Shown: piece by piece, positions 1 to 8,851 of the stretch
Layout of the letters: each line of letters begins with the position of its first letter
Position numbering within the stretch: the first letter of the stretch is position 1
The notes under the pieces: generated by a model
What the model was told of the DNA's origin: nothing
Database searches by the model: none
What the model saw: only the letters and a program-made list of their open reading frames with translations
Assembly: GCA_963819115.1 (NCBI GenBank)
Contig: CAWFUR010000005.1
Span: forward strand, 1-64,000
DNA from: JACVRW01 sp963819115
GTDB taxonomy: Bacteria; Actinomycetota; Thermoleophilia; Solirubrobacterales; Thermoleophilaceae
Direction of reading: 5' to 3'
Length of the DNA stretch: 64,000 nucleotides
Made by a program: the position numbers and the translations under genes

Positions 1-1744
1 CCGGCCCGGGACCGTTCGAGCTGAACGCTCCCGCCGGCGCGGCGTCACCCCGGACCGTGCGGGTCGGCCGCAGGTCCAGTGCCGGCCGCCGCACGAGCGG
101 CCAGCGGTTGCGCTTCTCGTCGATGCGGAAGCGCGCCAGCACCACGAGGGTGCGCAGTCCGTACTCCACGCTGCGCGTGAACGACACGCTGGAGGCCTCC
201 AGGAAGTAGCGCGTGGGGATGGCCAGCTCCTCGACGCGGGCGCCGCGGTCCACGAACTGGGCGAAGATCTCCTGGTCGAACACGAAGCCGTCCGAGTTCC
301 GCAGGAAGGGGATCTGGCGCAGGATGTCGGCGGAGAAGGCGCGGTACCCGGTGTGGAACTCCGAGTAGTTGGTGCGGAAGGCCTGGTTCTCGATCCAGGT
401 CAGGAAGCGGTTCCCGACCCACTTCCAGCGCGGCATGCCGCCCGCGATGGCCTCATCCTCCAGCAGCCGCGACCCGATCACCACGTCGGCGTCGCCGCGC
501 TCGATCGGGCGCACCATCTTGCTCACCAGCGAGGGGTCGTACTGGTTGTCGGCGTGGACCATCACCACGATGTCCGCCCCGTCGAGGATCGCCCTGACGT
601 AACAGGTCTTCTGGTTCGCGCCGTAGCCGCGGTTGCCCGGGTGGCGGATCACCTCAAAGCCCTCCCGGAGGGCCACGCCGGTGGTGTCGTCCGGGCTCGA
701 GTCGTCCACCAGCAGCGCGCGGTCGGCCACGCCCTTGGGAATCTCGCCCGCCACGGCCTCGAGGGTGGGCGACGCCTTGTAGGCCGGGAGCACGATGTGC
801 ACCTTGGTGGGGCCGCCGCGATCGGGAACGAGCTTCTGCTCGGGCTCGCGCACCTTCACCTTGTGGGCCAGGATCACGCGCTCGTCGCCGAGGCTGGCGG
901 TGATCGTGCGGTCGTTGCCCAGGCCCTTGGCCACCAGCTTGGCGGCCGAGCCGAGCAGCCCGCTGCGCTCGGCCATGCCCATCAGCCAGTAGGCGGCGGT
1001 GAAGGTCCGCACCAGAGGCACGTCCTTGGAGATCACGAGGCCGCGGGCGCTCAGCAGCTCACGCAGGGTGCGCCGGGGCAGCAGGCACATGTGGGCGGGG
1101 ATGTAGCCCCACCAGCGCGACCCGGCCACCATCGCCGTCTTGGACGATGGATCCGGGGTCACCACGCACAGCACGCCGCCGTCGGCCAGGAGCTCGAAGC
1201 AGCGGTCGAGGGCCCCGACCGGGTCCTCCAGGTGCTCGATCACGTCGGCCAGCATCACCACGTCGAACCGCTTCTCGCCCGGGTCGAAGCTCTCGAGCGG
1301 CACCTCGTGCACGTCGAGCCCGAACGTCTCGCGTGCGTGGCGCGCGGCGGCGGACGAGAGCTCGAGGCCGGTGGAGTCGTATCCACGTTGCTGCGCCTCG
1401 TGGAGCAGCACGCCGTGCCCGCAGCCCACGTCCAGGAGCGATCCCTCGGGCACGTACTGGCCCACCAGGTCGAGCAGGCGGCCCGCGGTGGTCCGGCGGC
1501 CCTCCTCCTCGTCGAGGTAGTCCGTGTCGCTCATGTCCCGGTAGAGCGTGTGGAGGGCGTCGCCGGCGGGGAGCGAGGGCTGCTGCACCGTCGCGCACTC
1601 GCGGCAGATATAGAGATCGCCATGCTCGCCGGTCCCGTGATAGGTCGGCGAAAAGCTTTCAGGAGACGGTCCGCCCGGAGTTCCGCGGAAGCGAAGCTCC
1701 AGCGACCCTGAGCAGATCCGGCAGTGGCCGGCGGCAGCGCTCAC
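1..1744 (-). CDS. Zinc-ribbon / SAM methyltransferase / GT2 glycosyltransferase fusion (3' end outside window)
   Basis: The frame is open from a GTG at 1744 to the left window edge, 581 codons without a stop. Residues 8-50 hold two CxxC pairs (C8/C11 and C47/C50), a zinc-ribbon-like head. A class I methyltransferase follows, with the SAM-binding motif LLDVGCGHG near residue 102. From about residue 311 a GT2 glycosyltransferase domain begins (VLPAY, then VDDSSPDDT near 343 and the DxD-type HADNQYDP near 394). It probably modifies and transfers sugars to a lipid-linked glycan at the cytoplasmic membrane. The start was chosen because the zinc ribbon begins right after it. It is the leftmost gene of the polysaccharide locus. 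Domain calls are firm; the substrate is unknown. Confidence 0.85.
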   Translation of the reverse strand, partial: MSAAAGHCRICSGSLELRFRGTPGGPSPESFSPTYHGTGEHGDLYICRECATVQQPSLPAGDALHTLYRDMSDTDYLDEEEGRRTTAGRLLDLVGQYVPEGSLLDVGCGHGVLLHEAQQRGYDSTGLELSSAAARHARETFGLDVHEVPLESFDPGEKRFDVVMLADVIEHLEDPVGALDRCFELLADGGVLCVVTPDPSSKTAMVAGSRWWGYIPAHMCLLPRRTLRELLSARGLVISKDVPLVRTFTAAYWLMGMAERSGLLGSAAKLVAKGLGNDRTITASLGDERVILAHKVKVREPEQKLVPDRGGPTKVHIVLPAYKASPTLEAVAGEIPKGVADRALLVDDSSPDDTTGVALREGFEVIRHPGNRGYGANQKTCYVRAILDGADIVVMVHADNQYDPSLVSKMVRPIERGDADVVIGSRLLEDEAIAGGMPRWKWVGNRFLTWIENQAFRTNYSEFHTGYRAFSADILRQIPFLRNSDGFVFDQEIFAQFVDRGARVEELAIPTRYFLEASSVSFTRSVEYGLRTLVVLARFRIDEKRNRWPLVRRPALDLRPTRTVRGDAAPAGAFSSNGPGP

Positions 1745-1793
1745 GCGAACGAAATCCTACCCGGGTGGCTTCGGCGGGGCATCGGTAGACGTT

Positions 1794-2975
1794 TCAGAGG
1801 CCGGCACGCCTCGCGAGCCGTGCTGTGCGGAGCACGGGGCGGGCACGTCGCGGCTGCGGGTCCTCACGGGCCAGGGCACTCTCGACCTGGCGGGGCAGCT
1901 CGCGCTTGAAGATGGAGGTGTCGAAGCGGGCCGCGTTGCGCACGCAGGCCTGCGGATCGATGGCGGCGTCGTCGAACCCGGACACCGCGGCGGCCAGCTC
2001 GTCGGGACCGCCGTGCCAGAAGCAGCCCGTCTCACCGTCCACGACGGTCTCGAGCGTTCCGCCGTCGCGCACGGCGATCACCGGCCGGCCCGCGGCCTGA
2101 GCCTCCACCGCCGCGATCCCGAACTCCTCCACCGCGGCCACCACGAGCGCGCGGCAGGAGCTGAGCAGGCGGGCGGCCTCCGGGTCGCTCACGCGGCCCA
2201 CGAGCTTGACCGTGGGCCCGGCGAGGCGCCGGAGCGAGCGTGCCTCGGGGCCGTCCCCGCAGATCACCAGCGGCAGGCCCAGCTTGTTGAAGGCGCGCAC
2301 GGTGGTGTCGATGTGCTTGTGCGGCATGAGCTCGGACAGCGCCAGGTAGTGCTGGCCCACCTCGCCCGGGCCGAAGCGGGTGGTCTCCACCGGCGGGTAG
2401 ACCACCGACGAGTCCCGGTTCCAGTACGCCCGGATCCGGCCCTGCGTGGTGCGGGAGTTCGTGATGTAGCGGTCCACACGCTGCGCGGCGATCCAGTCCC
2501 ACTGGCGCCAGCGCCTGAAGATGGTCTCGAGCACCGCGCGGCTGGGAGCGCTGTGATCGGCGAGGGTGCGTTCGCGGTCGCTCCACGCGTACCGGAACGG
2601 GTTGTGGCAGTAACAGACGTGCGTGGTGCGCTCGTCGCAGATGATCGCGTGCGCCCAAGCGCTCGAGCTGGACACCACCAGGTCGTAGCCGGAGAAGTCG
2701 AAGGACTCGATGGCCGCCGGGTAGAGCGGCAGGAAGGCCCGGAAGGTCCGCGCCGACGGCCCGAGGCGCTGGAGGAACGACGTGTGCACGTTGCGGTGCG
2801 AGAAGCGTCCCTCGGTGCCGTCCTCGTTGTAGACCGCCGTGAAGATGTCGGCCTCGGGCCACACCTCGCACATGGCAAGGAAGACCCGCTCGGCCCCTCG
2901 GAGGTCGAGTAGGAAATCATGGACGAGGGCGACCCTCGGACGGCTGTGGTCCTTGACTCCGACGATTGTCGGCAT
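1794..2975 (-). CDS. GT4 glycosyltransferase, WbaZ-like
   Basis: This 393-residue GT-B glycosyltransferase has an N-terminal acceptor domain (ALVHDFLLDLRGAERVF) and the motif CYCHNPFRYAW near residue 127, typical of WbaZ-type mannosyltransferases. The C-terminal nucleotide-sugar site carries EEFGIAAVEAQAAGRP with the E-x7-E pair. No membrane segment is visible, so it likely acts at the inner face of the membrane on a lipid-linked glycan. It is a paralogue of the gene at 12819-13976. A TAGACT box six bases before the ATG suggests a leaderless mRNA. Family membership is secure; mannose as the donor is inferred from the family. Confidence 0.9.
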   Translation of the reverse strand: MPTIVGVKDHSRPRVALVHDFLLDLRGAERVFLAMCEVWPEADIFTAVYNEDGTEGRFSHRNVHTSFLQRLGPSARTFRAFLPLYPAAIESFDFSGYDLVVSSSSAWAHAIICDERTTHVCYCHNPFRYAWSDRERTLADHSAPSRAVLETIFRRWRQWDWIAAQRVDRYITNSRTTQGRIRAYWNRDSSVVYPPVETTRFGPGEVGQHYLALSELMPHKHIDTTVRAFNKLGLPLVICGDGPEARSLRRLAGPTVKLVGRVSDPEAARLLSSCRALVVAAVEEFGIAAVEAQAAGRPVIAVRDGGTLETVVDGETGCFWHGGPDELAAAVSGFDDAAIDPQACVRNAARFDTSIFKRELPRQVESALAREDPQPRRARPVLRTARLARRAGL

Positions 2976-2981
2976 TCGACC

Positions 2982-2987
2982 AGTCTA
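2982..2987 (-). promoter_or_regulatory. Putative -10 box (TAGACT) of a leaderless promoter
   Basis: On the minus strand TAGACT ends six bases before the ATG at 2975, a distance that would place transcription initiation at the start codon. No convincing -35 was found at 17 bp. Confidence 0.4.
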
Positions 2988-3094
2988 AGAGGGGACCCGC
3001 CACACCGCCATCCACAACCGACGCGCCGGGTCGGAACTCCCTGCTCTGGTAAAGATCGGCGCGTGAAGCCAAGGTCCGGTGCTCGCCCGATGAC

Positions 3095-4195
3095 GTGATG
3101 CTGCGGTGCTCGCCCGATCACCGATCGGGCTGCGCTCCTCGCAACCGGTCCGATCAGGCTCCGCTCCTCCCTGGGACGCAGGTCGCCATCGACGGCCGGG
3201 CCACCGTCCGCCAGGAGATCGGCGGCGTGGAGCGCATGGCCCGCGAGATGGCCGCGCGCCTGCCGGCCCTCGCCCCCGGGCGCTACGAGCTCCGCTCCCC
3301 TCCCCCCGCCCTGGCCCACCGCGCCGGTCACGCGTGGGAGCAGCTGGTGCTGCCGGCCACCACCGGGCGCCGGCTCATCTACTGCCCGGCGAACCTGGCT
3401 CCGCTGGCCTCGCGGCGCAACGTGGTGGTGATCCACGACGTGGCTCCGCTGCGCGACCCGGGCTGGTACAGCCGCGCCTACTCCGCCTACCAGCGCTTCA
3501 TCCTGCCCGCCATAGCCCGCCGGGCCCGGCTCGTGATCACGGTCTCCGAGTTCTCACGCGGGGAGATCCTCGACCTCCTCCCCGTGGCGCCCGAGCGGGT
3601 GCGCGTGGTGCCGAACGGGGTGGACGAGCGCTTCTCCCCCACGGCCGACGCCGACGGAGCGCGCCGGGCCCTGGGGCTTGAGCGGCCCTACGTGCTGGTG
3701 GTGGGGAGCCGGATCGCCCGCAAGAACCTGCGTGCGCTCGCGGCCGCCGCCGCGGACCTGCGCCGGATGGGCGTGGACCTCGTGGCCGCCGGATCGGACC
3801 GGGGCTACATGCGGGCCGAGACGGGCCTGGACGTGAGGGCGCTCGGGTACGTCCCCGACGCGCTGCTCCCCGGCCTCTACGCGGGCGCGGCCGCCCTGGC
3901 CATGCCCTCGCTCTACGAGGGCTTCGGGCTGCCGTGCCTGGAGGCCATGGCCTCGGGCACGCCGGTGGTGGCCGCCGACCGCGCGGCGCTGCCCGAGGTC
4001 TGCGGCTCCGCTGCCCTCCTGGTGGACCCCGACGACCCGGCGGCGCTGTCCGGCGCCCTGGCCGCCGCGGTGGGCGACGACGAGGTGTCCGGGCGCCTGC
4101 GCGCGGCCGGCCCCGAGCGCGCCGCGGCCTTCTCCTGGGACCGCGCCGCGAGGATGACCGACGCCGCTCTGGGAGAGGTTCTGAGCCGTTCCTGA
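3095..4195 (+). CDS. GT4 glycosyltransferase with a repeat-derived N-terminus
   Basis: A GT-B family 4 transferase of 366 codons. The conserved fold starts at VAIDGRATVRQEIGGVER (about residue 30) and ends with the donor site SLYEGFGLPCLEAMASGTP. The only in-frame starts are GTG 3095 and ATG 3098, which lie in a 45-bp dispersed repeat, so the first 28 or so residues are encoded by the repeat and its flank. Relatives normally begin near the VAIDGR segment, so the native start may have been lost or a non-standard codon (ACG or similar) may be used. It is divergent from the GT4 gene at 1794-2975 and likely belongs to the same polysaccharide pathway. Confidence 0.82.
   Translation: MMLRCSPDHRSGCAPRNRSDQAPLLPGTQVAIDGRATVRQEIGGVERMAREMAARLPALAPGRYELRSPPPALAHRAGHAWEQLVLPATTGRRLIYCPANLAPLASRRNVVVIHDVAPLRDPGWYSRAYSAYQRFILPAIARRARLVITVSEFSRGEILDLLPVAPERVRVVPNGVDERFSPTADADGARRALGLERPYVLVVGSRIARKNLRALAAAAADLRRMGVDLVAAGSDRGYMRAETGLDVRALGYVPDALLPGLYAGAAALAMPSLYEGFGLPCLEAMASGTPVVAADRAALPEVCGSAALLVDPDDPAALSGALAAAVGDDEVSGRLRAAGPERAAAFSWDRAARMTDAALGEVLSRS
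3098..3142 (+). repeat. Dispersed 45-bp hairpin repeat, copy A
   Basis: This 45-nt element recurs at 50922-50966 and 59348-59392. Its core is GCCCGATC-ACC-GATCGGGC (3112-3130), an 8-bp perfect stem with a 3-nt loop. A partial copy of its left half precedes it (about 3075-3095), and a copy of its right half, ending in CCGCTCCTCCCTGGG, follows (to about 3175). It overlaps the start of the GT4 gene. Confidence 0.8.
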
Positions 4196-4234
4196 ACCGC
4201 CCATCGCGGCGGCCCTTTGTGCCAAGCTGTGCAC

Positions 4235-5803
4235 ATGCTCGCCTCGAGGTCCACGCACGACGTTCTCAACCAGCCGCCGCCCATCGCGCCGTACAACGTC
4301 TTCGAGGCCGATGTGGCCCTCCGCGAGGCGCTGGAGCGCGAGCAGGGCGGGTGGGGAGTGGACCGCCTGAGGGACACCGGCCAGCTCGCCGGCAGCACCG
4401 AGGCCCTCGAGCACTCCGACCGCGCCGAGCGCAACGAGCCCATCCTGCGCACGCACGACCGCTACGGCCGGCGCATCGACGAGGTGGAGCTCGACCCCTC
4501 CTGGCACTGGCTGCTGCGCCAGGCGGTGGAGCGAGAGATCCACTGCCTGCCCTGGCGCGAGGAGCGCGAGGGCGCGCACGTGGTCAGGGCCGGCCTCATG
4601 TACGTGTGGAGCCAGGTCAGCTCGGGCGTGATGTGCCCCGTCTCCATGACCTACTCCGTGGTGCCCGCCCTGCGGGCCAATCCGGAGCTGGCGGCGGAGT
4701 GGGAGCCGCGCCTCACACGGCCCAGCTATGACGACGGCGCGCTCGCGGGCATGGCCATGACCGAGAAGCAGGGCGGCTCCGACGTTCGCGCCAACACCAC
4801 CCGCGCGGAGCCGGCGGGCGACGGCACCTGGGAGATCACCGGGCACAAGTGGTTCTGCTCCTATCCGCCGTGCGACATCTTCCTCACGCTGGCGCAGACC
4901 GACGCCGGCCTCACCTGCTTCCTGATCGAGGGCAGCGATCCGGGCTTCCAGATCCAGCGCCTGAAGGACAAGCTCGGCACGCGTTCGCTGCCGTCGTCCG
5001 AGGTGGAGTTCCACGGCGTGCGCGGCCAGATGGTGGGCGAGGAGGGCCGCGGAGTGCGCACGATCCTCCGGATGGTCAACCACACCCGCCTGGACTGCCT
5101 GATCGGCTCGGCGGCCGGGATGCGCTGGGGCGTGGCCCAGGCCGTGCACCATGCCCGCCACCGCTCGGCCTTCGGAAAGCTCCTGGCCGAGCAGCCGCTG
5201 ATGCAGAACGTGCTGGCCGACCTCGCGGTGGAGTCCGAGGCCGCCACCGCCACCGCCTTCCGCGTGGCCCGGGCCTACGACGAGGAGGACGCGCCCTTCC
5301 GCCGGTTCGCCACCGCGGTCATGAAGTACTGGGTCTGCAAGCGGGCGCCGCAGCACGCGCTGGAGGCACTCGAATGCCACGGCGGGAACGGCTACGTGGA
5401 GGAGTCGGGCCTCCCGCGCCTCGTCCGCGACTCTCCGCTGAACTCGATCTGGGAGGGCTCCGGGAACGTGGCCGCTCTGGACGTGCTGCGGGCCACCATC
5501 AAGGAGCCCGAGGGCCTGCCCGCCTTCTTGGCCGAGTGTGAGCTCGCGCGCGGCGGGGACCCGCGCCTCGACGCGCACCTCGACCGCCTGGGCACCCAGG
5601 TGGCCGACCCCGAGTTCGAGGCCCGCCGCCTGGTGGCGGACCTCGCCGTGGCCCTCCAGGGCAGCCTCCTGGTGCGAAACGCCCCCGCCCCCGTGGCGGA
5701 CGCGTTCTGCGCGGGCCGCCTGCAGGGAGCCATCGGCACCTTCGGCACCCTGCCCTCCGGGGTGGACGCCGGAGCGCTCGTGGACCGCGCGCTCGCGATC
5801 TAG
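4235..5803 (+). CDS. aidB: AidB-like acyl-CoA dehydrogenase family flavoprotein
   Basis: A 522-residue member of the acyl-CoA dehydrogenase superfamily, closest in layout to E. coli AidB. It has an N-terminal VLNQPPPIAPYN segment, MTEKQGGSDVRANTTRAE, the flavin-proximal GHKWFCSYP block, the RLKDKLGTRSLPSSEVEF block, and ECHGGNGYVEESGLPRLVRD followed by NSIWEGSGN. AidB is a FAD protein induced in the alkylation response and proposed to protect DNA or destroy alkylating agents; the true substrate is unsettled. ATG 4235 was preferred over an upstream ATG at 4217 because homology begins right after it. It is flanked by glycan genes and shows no obvious link to them. Confidence 0.88.
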   Translation: MLASRSTHDVLNQPPPIAPYNVFEADVALREALEREQGGWGVDRLRDTGQLAGSTEALEHSDRAERNEPILRTHDRYGRRIDEVELDPSWHWLLRQAVEREIHCLPWREEREGAHVVRAGLMYVWSQVSSGVMCPVSMTYSVVPALRANPELAAEWEPRLTRPSYDDGALAGMAMTEKQGGSDVRANTTRAEPAGDGTWEITGHKWFCSYPPCDIFLTLAQTDAGLTCFLIEGSDPGFQIQRLKDKLGTRSLPSSEVEFHGVRGQMVGEEGRGVRTILRMVNHTRLDCLIGSAAGMRWGVAQAVHHARHRSAFGKLLAEQPLMQNVLADLAVESEAATATAFRVARAYDEEDAPFRRFATAVMKYWVCKRAPQHALEALECHGGNGYVEESGLPRLVRDSPLNSIWEGSGNVAALDVLRATIKEPEGLPAFLAECELARGGDPRLDAHLDRLGTQVADPEFEARRLVADLAVALQGSLLVRNAPAPVADAFCAGRLQGAIGTFGTLPSGVDAGALVDRALAI

Positions 5804-5952
5804 CGGAGCGCCGCGACTCGCCGGGGTTTGGCGGGTTACCTGGCGTACGACCCGATAAGTCGACACCCCGCCGGCGATCGGCGTCGGCCGATGGCCGACC
5901 TTCTACGATCACGGCGAGGACGATTTACCCCGCCGCCAAGGAGATTCACAGG

Positions 5953-7104
5953 ATGACCCGCCGTTTGCTGATCGCCGTATGCCTGCTTGCCGTGCCGCTG
6001 GCGGCGGCCGCCCCCTCCGCCGAAGCGGCGAAGCGCAAGGTGCCGCGCGGCTTCTTCGGAACGATCTTCGACGGCGACCTCAGGGGCGCCGACCCGACCC
6101 TCGTGGACGGCGAGTTCGGGCTCATGTCCAGCTCGGGCGTCGAGTCGGTCCGCACCAACTTCTTCTGGGGTGAGGTCCAGCCCTCGCGCGGCACCACCAC
6201 GTTCGCGAAGACCGATGCGCTGGTGCGTGCGGCCGCCGTGCACGGCCAGAAGCTGCTGCCGGTGGTCACCTCCGCGCCGAAGTGGGCCCGCAAGTACCCC
6301 GCCAAGGAGGGCTCGCCGCCCAGGCGCGTGTCCGACTACACCGCCCTTCTCTCCGCTCTCGCCAACCGCTACGGCCCGAAGGGCACGTTCTGGACCCAGA
6401 ACCCGACGGTGCCGAAGGACGCGATCCGGGAGTGGCAGATCTGGAACGAGCCCAACCTGCCCTACCAGTGGGCCCGCGGGAAGGGCCAGGGCTTCAGGCA
6501 GGTCGCACCGGCCTACGGCAAGCTGCTGCGCGCGTCTCGGACCAGGCTGAAGAAGATCGATCGCGGGGCGAAGATCGTGCTCGCCGCGCTCACCAACTCC
6601 TCATGGGTGGACCTCGGCACGCTGTTCGCCCGCGGCCACATCAAGGGCAAGTTCGACGTCGCGGCCATGAACGCCTACTCGAACCACCCGCGGGACTTCC
6701 TGGCGATCGCCGGTGCGGTGCGAAAGGTCCTGCGCAGCCACGGGCAGAGGCGCACCCCGCTGTGGGTCACCGAGTTCACGGCACCGTCCGCCAAGGGCCG
6801 CATCAAGGTGCCCAAGTACCAGAACCCCTTCATCACGAACGACAGGCAGATGGCCGGAGTGGTGAAGAAGGCCTACACCCTCTTCGCCGGGAAGGGCCTC
6901 CACAGGCTCGGCATCAAGCGCGCCTACTGGTACACGTGGGCCTCGAGCTACCAGAAGGGGCGCACGCTGGGCTTCTTCGAGTTCGCAGGCCTTCGGCGCT
7001 ACGCCGGCGGCGCGGCTTCGAGCAGGCCCGCCCTGGCCGCCTACGCCAAGGCGGCGCGGAAGTTCGAGGGCTGCGGCAAGACCGCCGCGGGCTCCTGCCG
7101 CTAG
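5953..7104 (+). CDS. Secreted glycoside hydrolase-like protein, group A
   Basis: A 383-residue protein with a clear Sec signal peptide (cleavage near AEA, residues 1-26) followed by the AKRKVP-GFFGT start shared with two other proteins in the window (28721-29914 and 30589-31782). It looks like a clan GH-A TIM barrel: WNEPN with E165 as presumed acid/base and WVTEFTAP with E274 as presumed nucleophile. The C-terminus ends in a short two-cysteine tail (GCGKTAAGSCR). A good ribosome-binding site (AAGGAG, 5938-5943) lies nine bases before the ATG. It probably cleaves or remodels the exopolysaccharide made by this locus; the exact GH family and substrate cannot be read from the sequence. Confidence 0.8.
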   Translation: MTRRLLIAVCLLAVPLAAAAPSAEAAKRKVPRGFFGTIFDGDLRGADPTLVDGEFGLMSSSGVESVRTNFFWGEVQPSRGTTTFAKTDALVRAAAVHGQKLLPVVTSAPKWARKYPAKEGSPPRRVSDYTALLSALANRYGPKGTFWTQNPTVPKDAIREWQIWNEPNLPYQWARGKGQGFRQVAPAYGKLLRASRTRLKKIDRGAKIVLAALTNSSWVDLGTLFARGHIKGKFDVAAMNAYSNHPRDFLAIAGAVRKVLRSHGQRRTPLWVTEFTAPSAKGRIKVPKYQNPFITNDRQMAGVVKKAYTLFAGKGLHRLGIKRAYWYTWASSYQKGRTLGFFEFAGLRRYAGGAASSRPALAAYAKAARKFEGCGKTAAGSCR

Positions 7105-8759
7105 CGGTGGGAGGCGGACGGGCGACGGCACGTCCGTGCGCCCGAAACGCTCGTGAAGCGGTAATGCGCGCGGCGCGCCCGGGCGCCGTGGCGGTGGGCC
7201 TTCGCCCGGGCCCGGCCTGAGCGCCGGGACGCCTTCCCGCGCGCCCGGCACTTCGGGGCAGCCTCCACCAGACTGGCCCTCGCGGACCGCGGTGACGTGC
7301 CGGAGCGCGGATTGGTGACCCCGCCGGAGCCGCCCGTGGCCACCCCGGACGCGCCCGCGGTGGGGCCCGAGGCCGACGCGGTCACGCCGGCGGGCGTGAG
7401 GCGCAGCACCACGGGCGCCCCGGCAACGTCCAGGGAGATCCGGCGAGGGTTGGCCCACCGCCCGGTCTCGCTGTCAGTGTTCGAGGGGTCGAAGCGCTGG
7501 GCAAGGGACAGCGGCTGGCCCGTGACCACGTCCACGCGATCGGGCGTGGCGGTGAGCGGGCGCTTGTTGGTGCGGTCCCAGAGGCTCACCTGTCGCCAGA
7601 GGATCAGCGAGTAGGTGCCGTCCGCCGAGCGCAGGAGCTGCTGGCGCATGTCCGAGGGAGCTCCCTCGACCCCAATCTTGAGGCCTCCCGGAGAGGCCAC
7701 CGGGGCCGAGTCCCCGTCCACCGCCCGCAACAGGTTCCGGAGGGCGATGAAGGACGGCCGCGGCGTGAGGTCGTTGCGCAGGAGCCCGAAGGAGTTCTCG
7801 GCCTTGCTGATCCCCTTGCTGGCTCGCTGGGCCTCCGTGAAGGCATCGGCGAATTGGTAGAAGTACGTCCGCTTGATGCCGTCGCGGAAGGCCTCGAGCA
7901 GGATGCGCGGGCTGTACGAGGCGTTCACCGACTCGGACACCCCGCGGTGAGGATCGTCCGTGGTCGTGTCGGCGTGGTAGCCGACCTCCGTGATCACGAG
8001 CGGCTTGCTGCCCGAGACCGCGGACATGATCGTGCGCTCGTCGTCGAAGTTGGCCAGCGGCATCATCCCGCCCGGGTAGGGGTGGAGGTTGCCGTAGTCG
8101 AGGCTCCCGGAGAGGTTCCCGAGCTGCGCCCGCGACTCGCGGCGCACCAGGCTCGGGCCCACCACGTCCAGCGGCGCGAGCACCGGGTCGCTCTTCACCC
8201 TGTCGTAGAGCTCGGCCTCGAAGGCCCGCGTCTTGCCCACCCAGTCGGACACCGGCTCGAGGTCCGGCTCGTTGGGAGCGGCCACCGCGTCCACGGCACC
8301 GTGCAGCGGTCCCTTGATGGATGCCAGAGCCGCCTGCATCTGCGTGCTGCCGCCCCTGAGGTCGCCCACTCCGAGCTCGGACTGGATGCCGTCGGCGGCG
8401 AGCCGCTTGATCATGTTCACCTGGTAGGGGCAGTCCGGACAGAGCCCGTCGTGGACGTGACGGGCGCCCAGCTCACGCAAGCGAGATTGCAAGATGTCGT
8501 ACTCACCGTAGGAAGTGTCGATCCATGCCAGGCGGACATTCACACCCAAGGTGTCACCGAACTCCCGGGCGGAGCGGGCGGCAACGAACGGCTCGCCGGG
8601 GTAGGGGGTCGGGTCGTCGCTGGTCGCGGGTCCCGGCGACGGAGATGGAGAGGGATGCGGGACCCCGGGGATGGGAACGGACGCGGGGGTGCAGCCTGCC
8701 GCAAGGGACGCGGCGAGCACGGCTATGCCTGTGAATGTGGTTCTTGGGCGGATCTTCAT
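7101..8759 (-). CDS. Lipoprotein glycoside hydrolase-like protein, group B
   Basis: A 552-residue protein starting MKIRPRT with a lipoprotein signal and lipobox LAAGC, then a Pro/Ser-rich linker. The catalytic-like domain has APNEPD (E164, presumed acid/base) and ITEVGYH (E258, presumed nucleophile), followed by NSFGLLRNDLTPRPSF. It is paralogous to 8852-10192 and 14077-15390. The C-terminal 90 residues are low-complexity and very basic (RARGKASRRSGRARAKAH). It should be lipid-anchored outside the membrane and act on a polysaccharide. An in-frame start 51 bases upstream was rejected because the signal peptide begins at the chosen ATG. Its stop overlaps that of the convergent gene at 5953-7104 by four bases. 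Confidence 0.78.
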   Translation of the reverse strand: MKIRPRTTFTGIAVLAASLAAGCTPASVPIPGVPHPSPSPSPGPATSDDPTPYPGEPFVAARSAREFGDTLGVNVRLAWIDTSYGEYDILQSRLRELGARHVHDGLCPDCPYQVNMIKRLAADGIQSELGVGDLRGGSTQMQAALASIKGPLHGAVDAVAAPNEPDLEPVSDWVGKTRAFEAELYDRVKSDPVLAPLDVVGPSLVRRESRAQLGNLSGSLDYGNLHPYPGGMMPLANFDDERTIMSAVSGSKPLVITEVGYHADTTTDDPHRGVSESVNASYSPRILLEAFRDGIKRTYFYQFADAFTEAQRASKGISKAENSFGLLRNDLTPRPSFIALRNLLRAVDGDSAPVASPGGLKIGVEGAPSDMRQQLLRSADGTYSLILWRQVSLWDRTNKRPLTATPDRVDVVTGQPLSLAQRFDPSNTDSETGRWANPRRISLDVAGAPVVLRLTPAGVTASASGPTAGASGVATGGSGGVTNPRSGTSPRSARASLVEAAPKCRARGKASRRSGRARAKAHRHGARARRAHYRFTSVSGARTCRRPSASHR

Positions 8760-8851
8760 GCCCTCGGCGGTAGACGCCGGAGGTTGACCCGCCCCCGGCA
8801 TTACCGGCACATCCGTCCAGGACGCGGCGAGTTCCCCCGATCGGGATCTGT

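Noticed and set aside
5820..5850. A CCGGGG-x-TTGGCGGG motif upstream of 5953, also near 29955-29975
   Set aside because: The two copies are in opposite orientation relative to their genes and match only over about 20 bases of GC-rich sequence; no consistent regulatory role.
3554..5866. Long minus-strand open frame (about 770 codons) antisense to the AidB-like gene
   Set aside because: It has no recognisable domain, is low-complexity and covers two clearly real plus-strand genes; a GC-rich antisense artefact.
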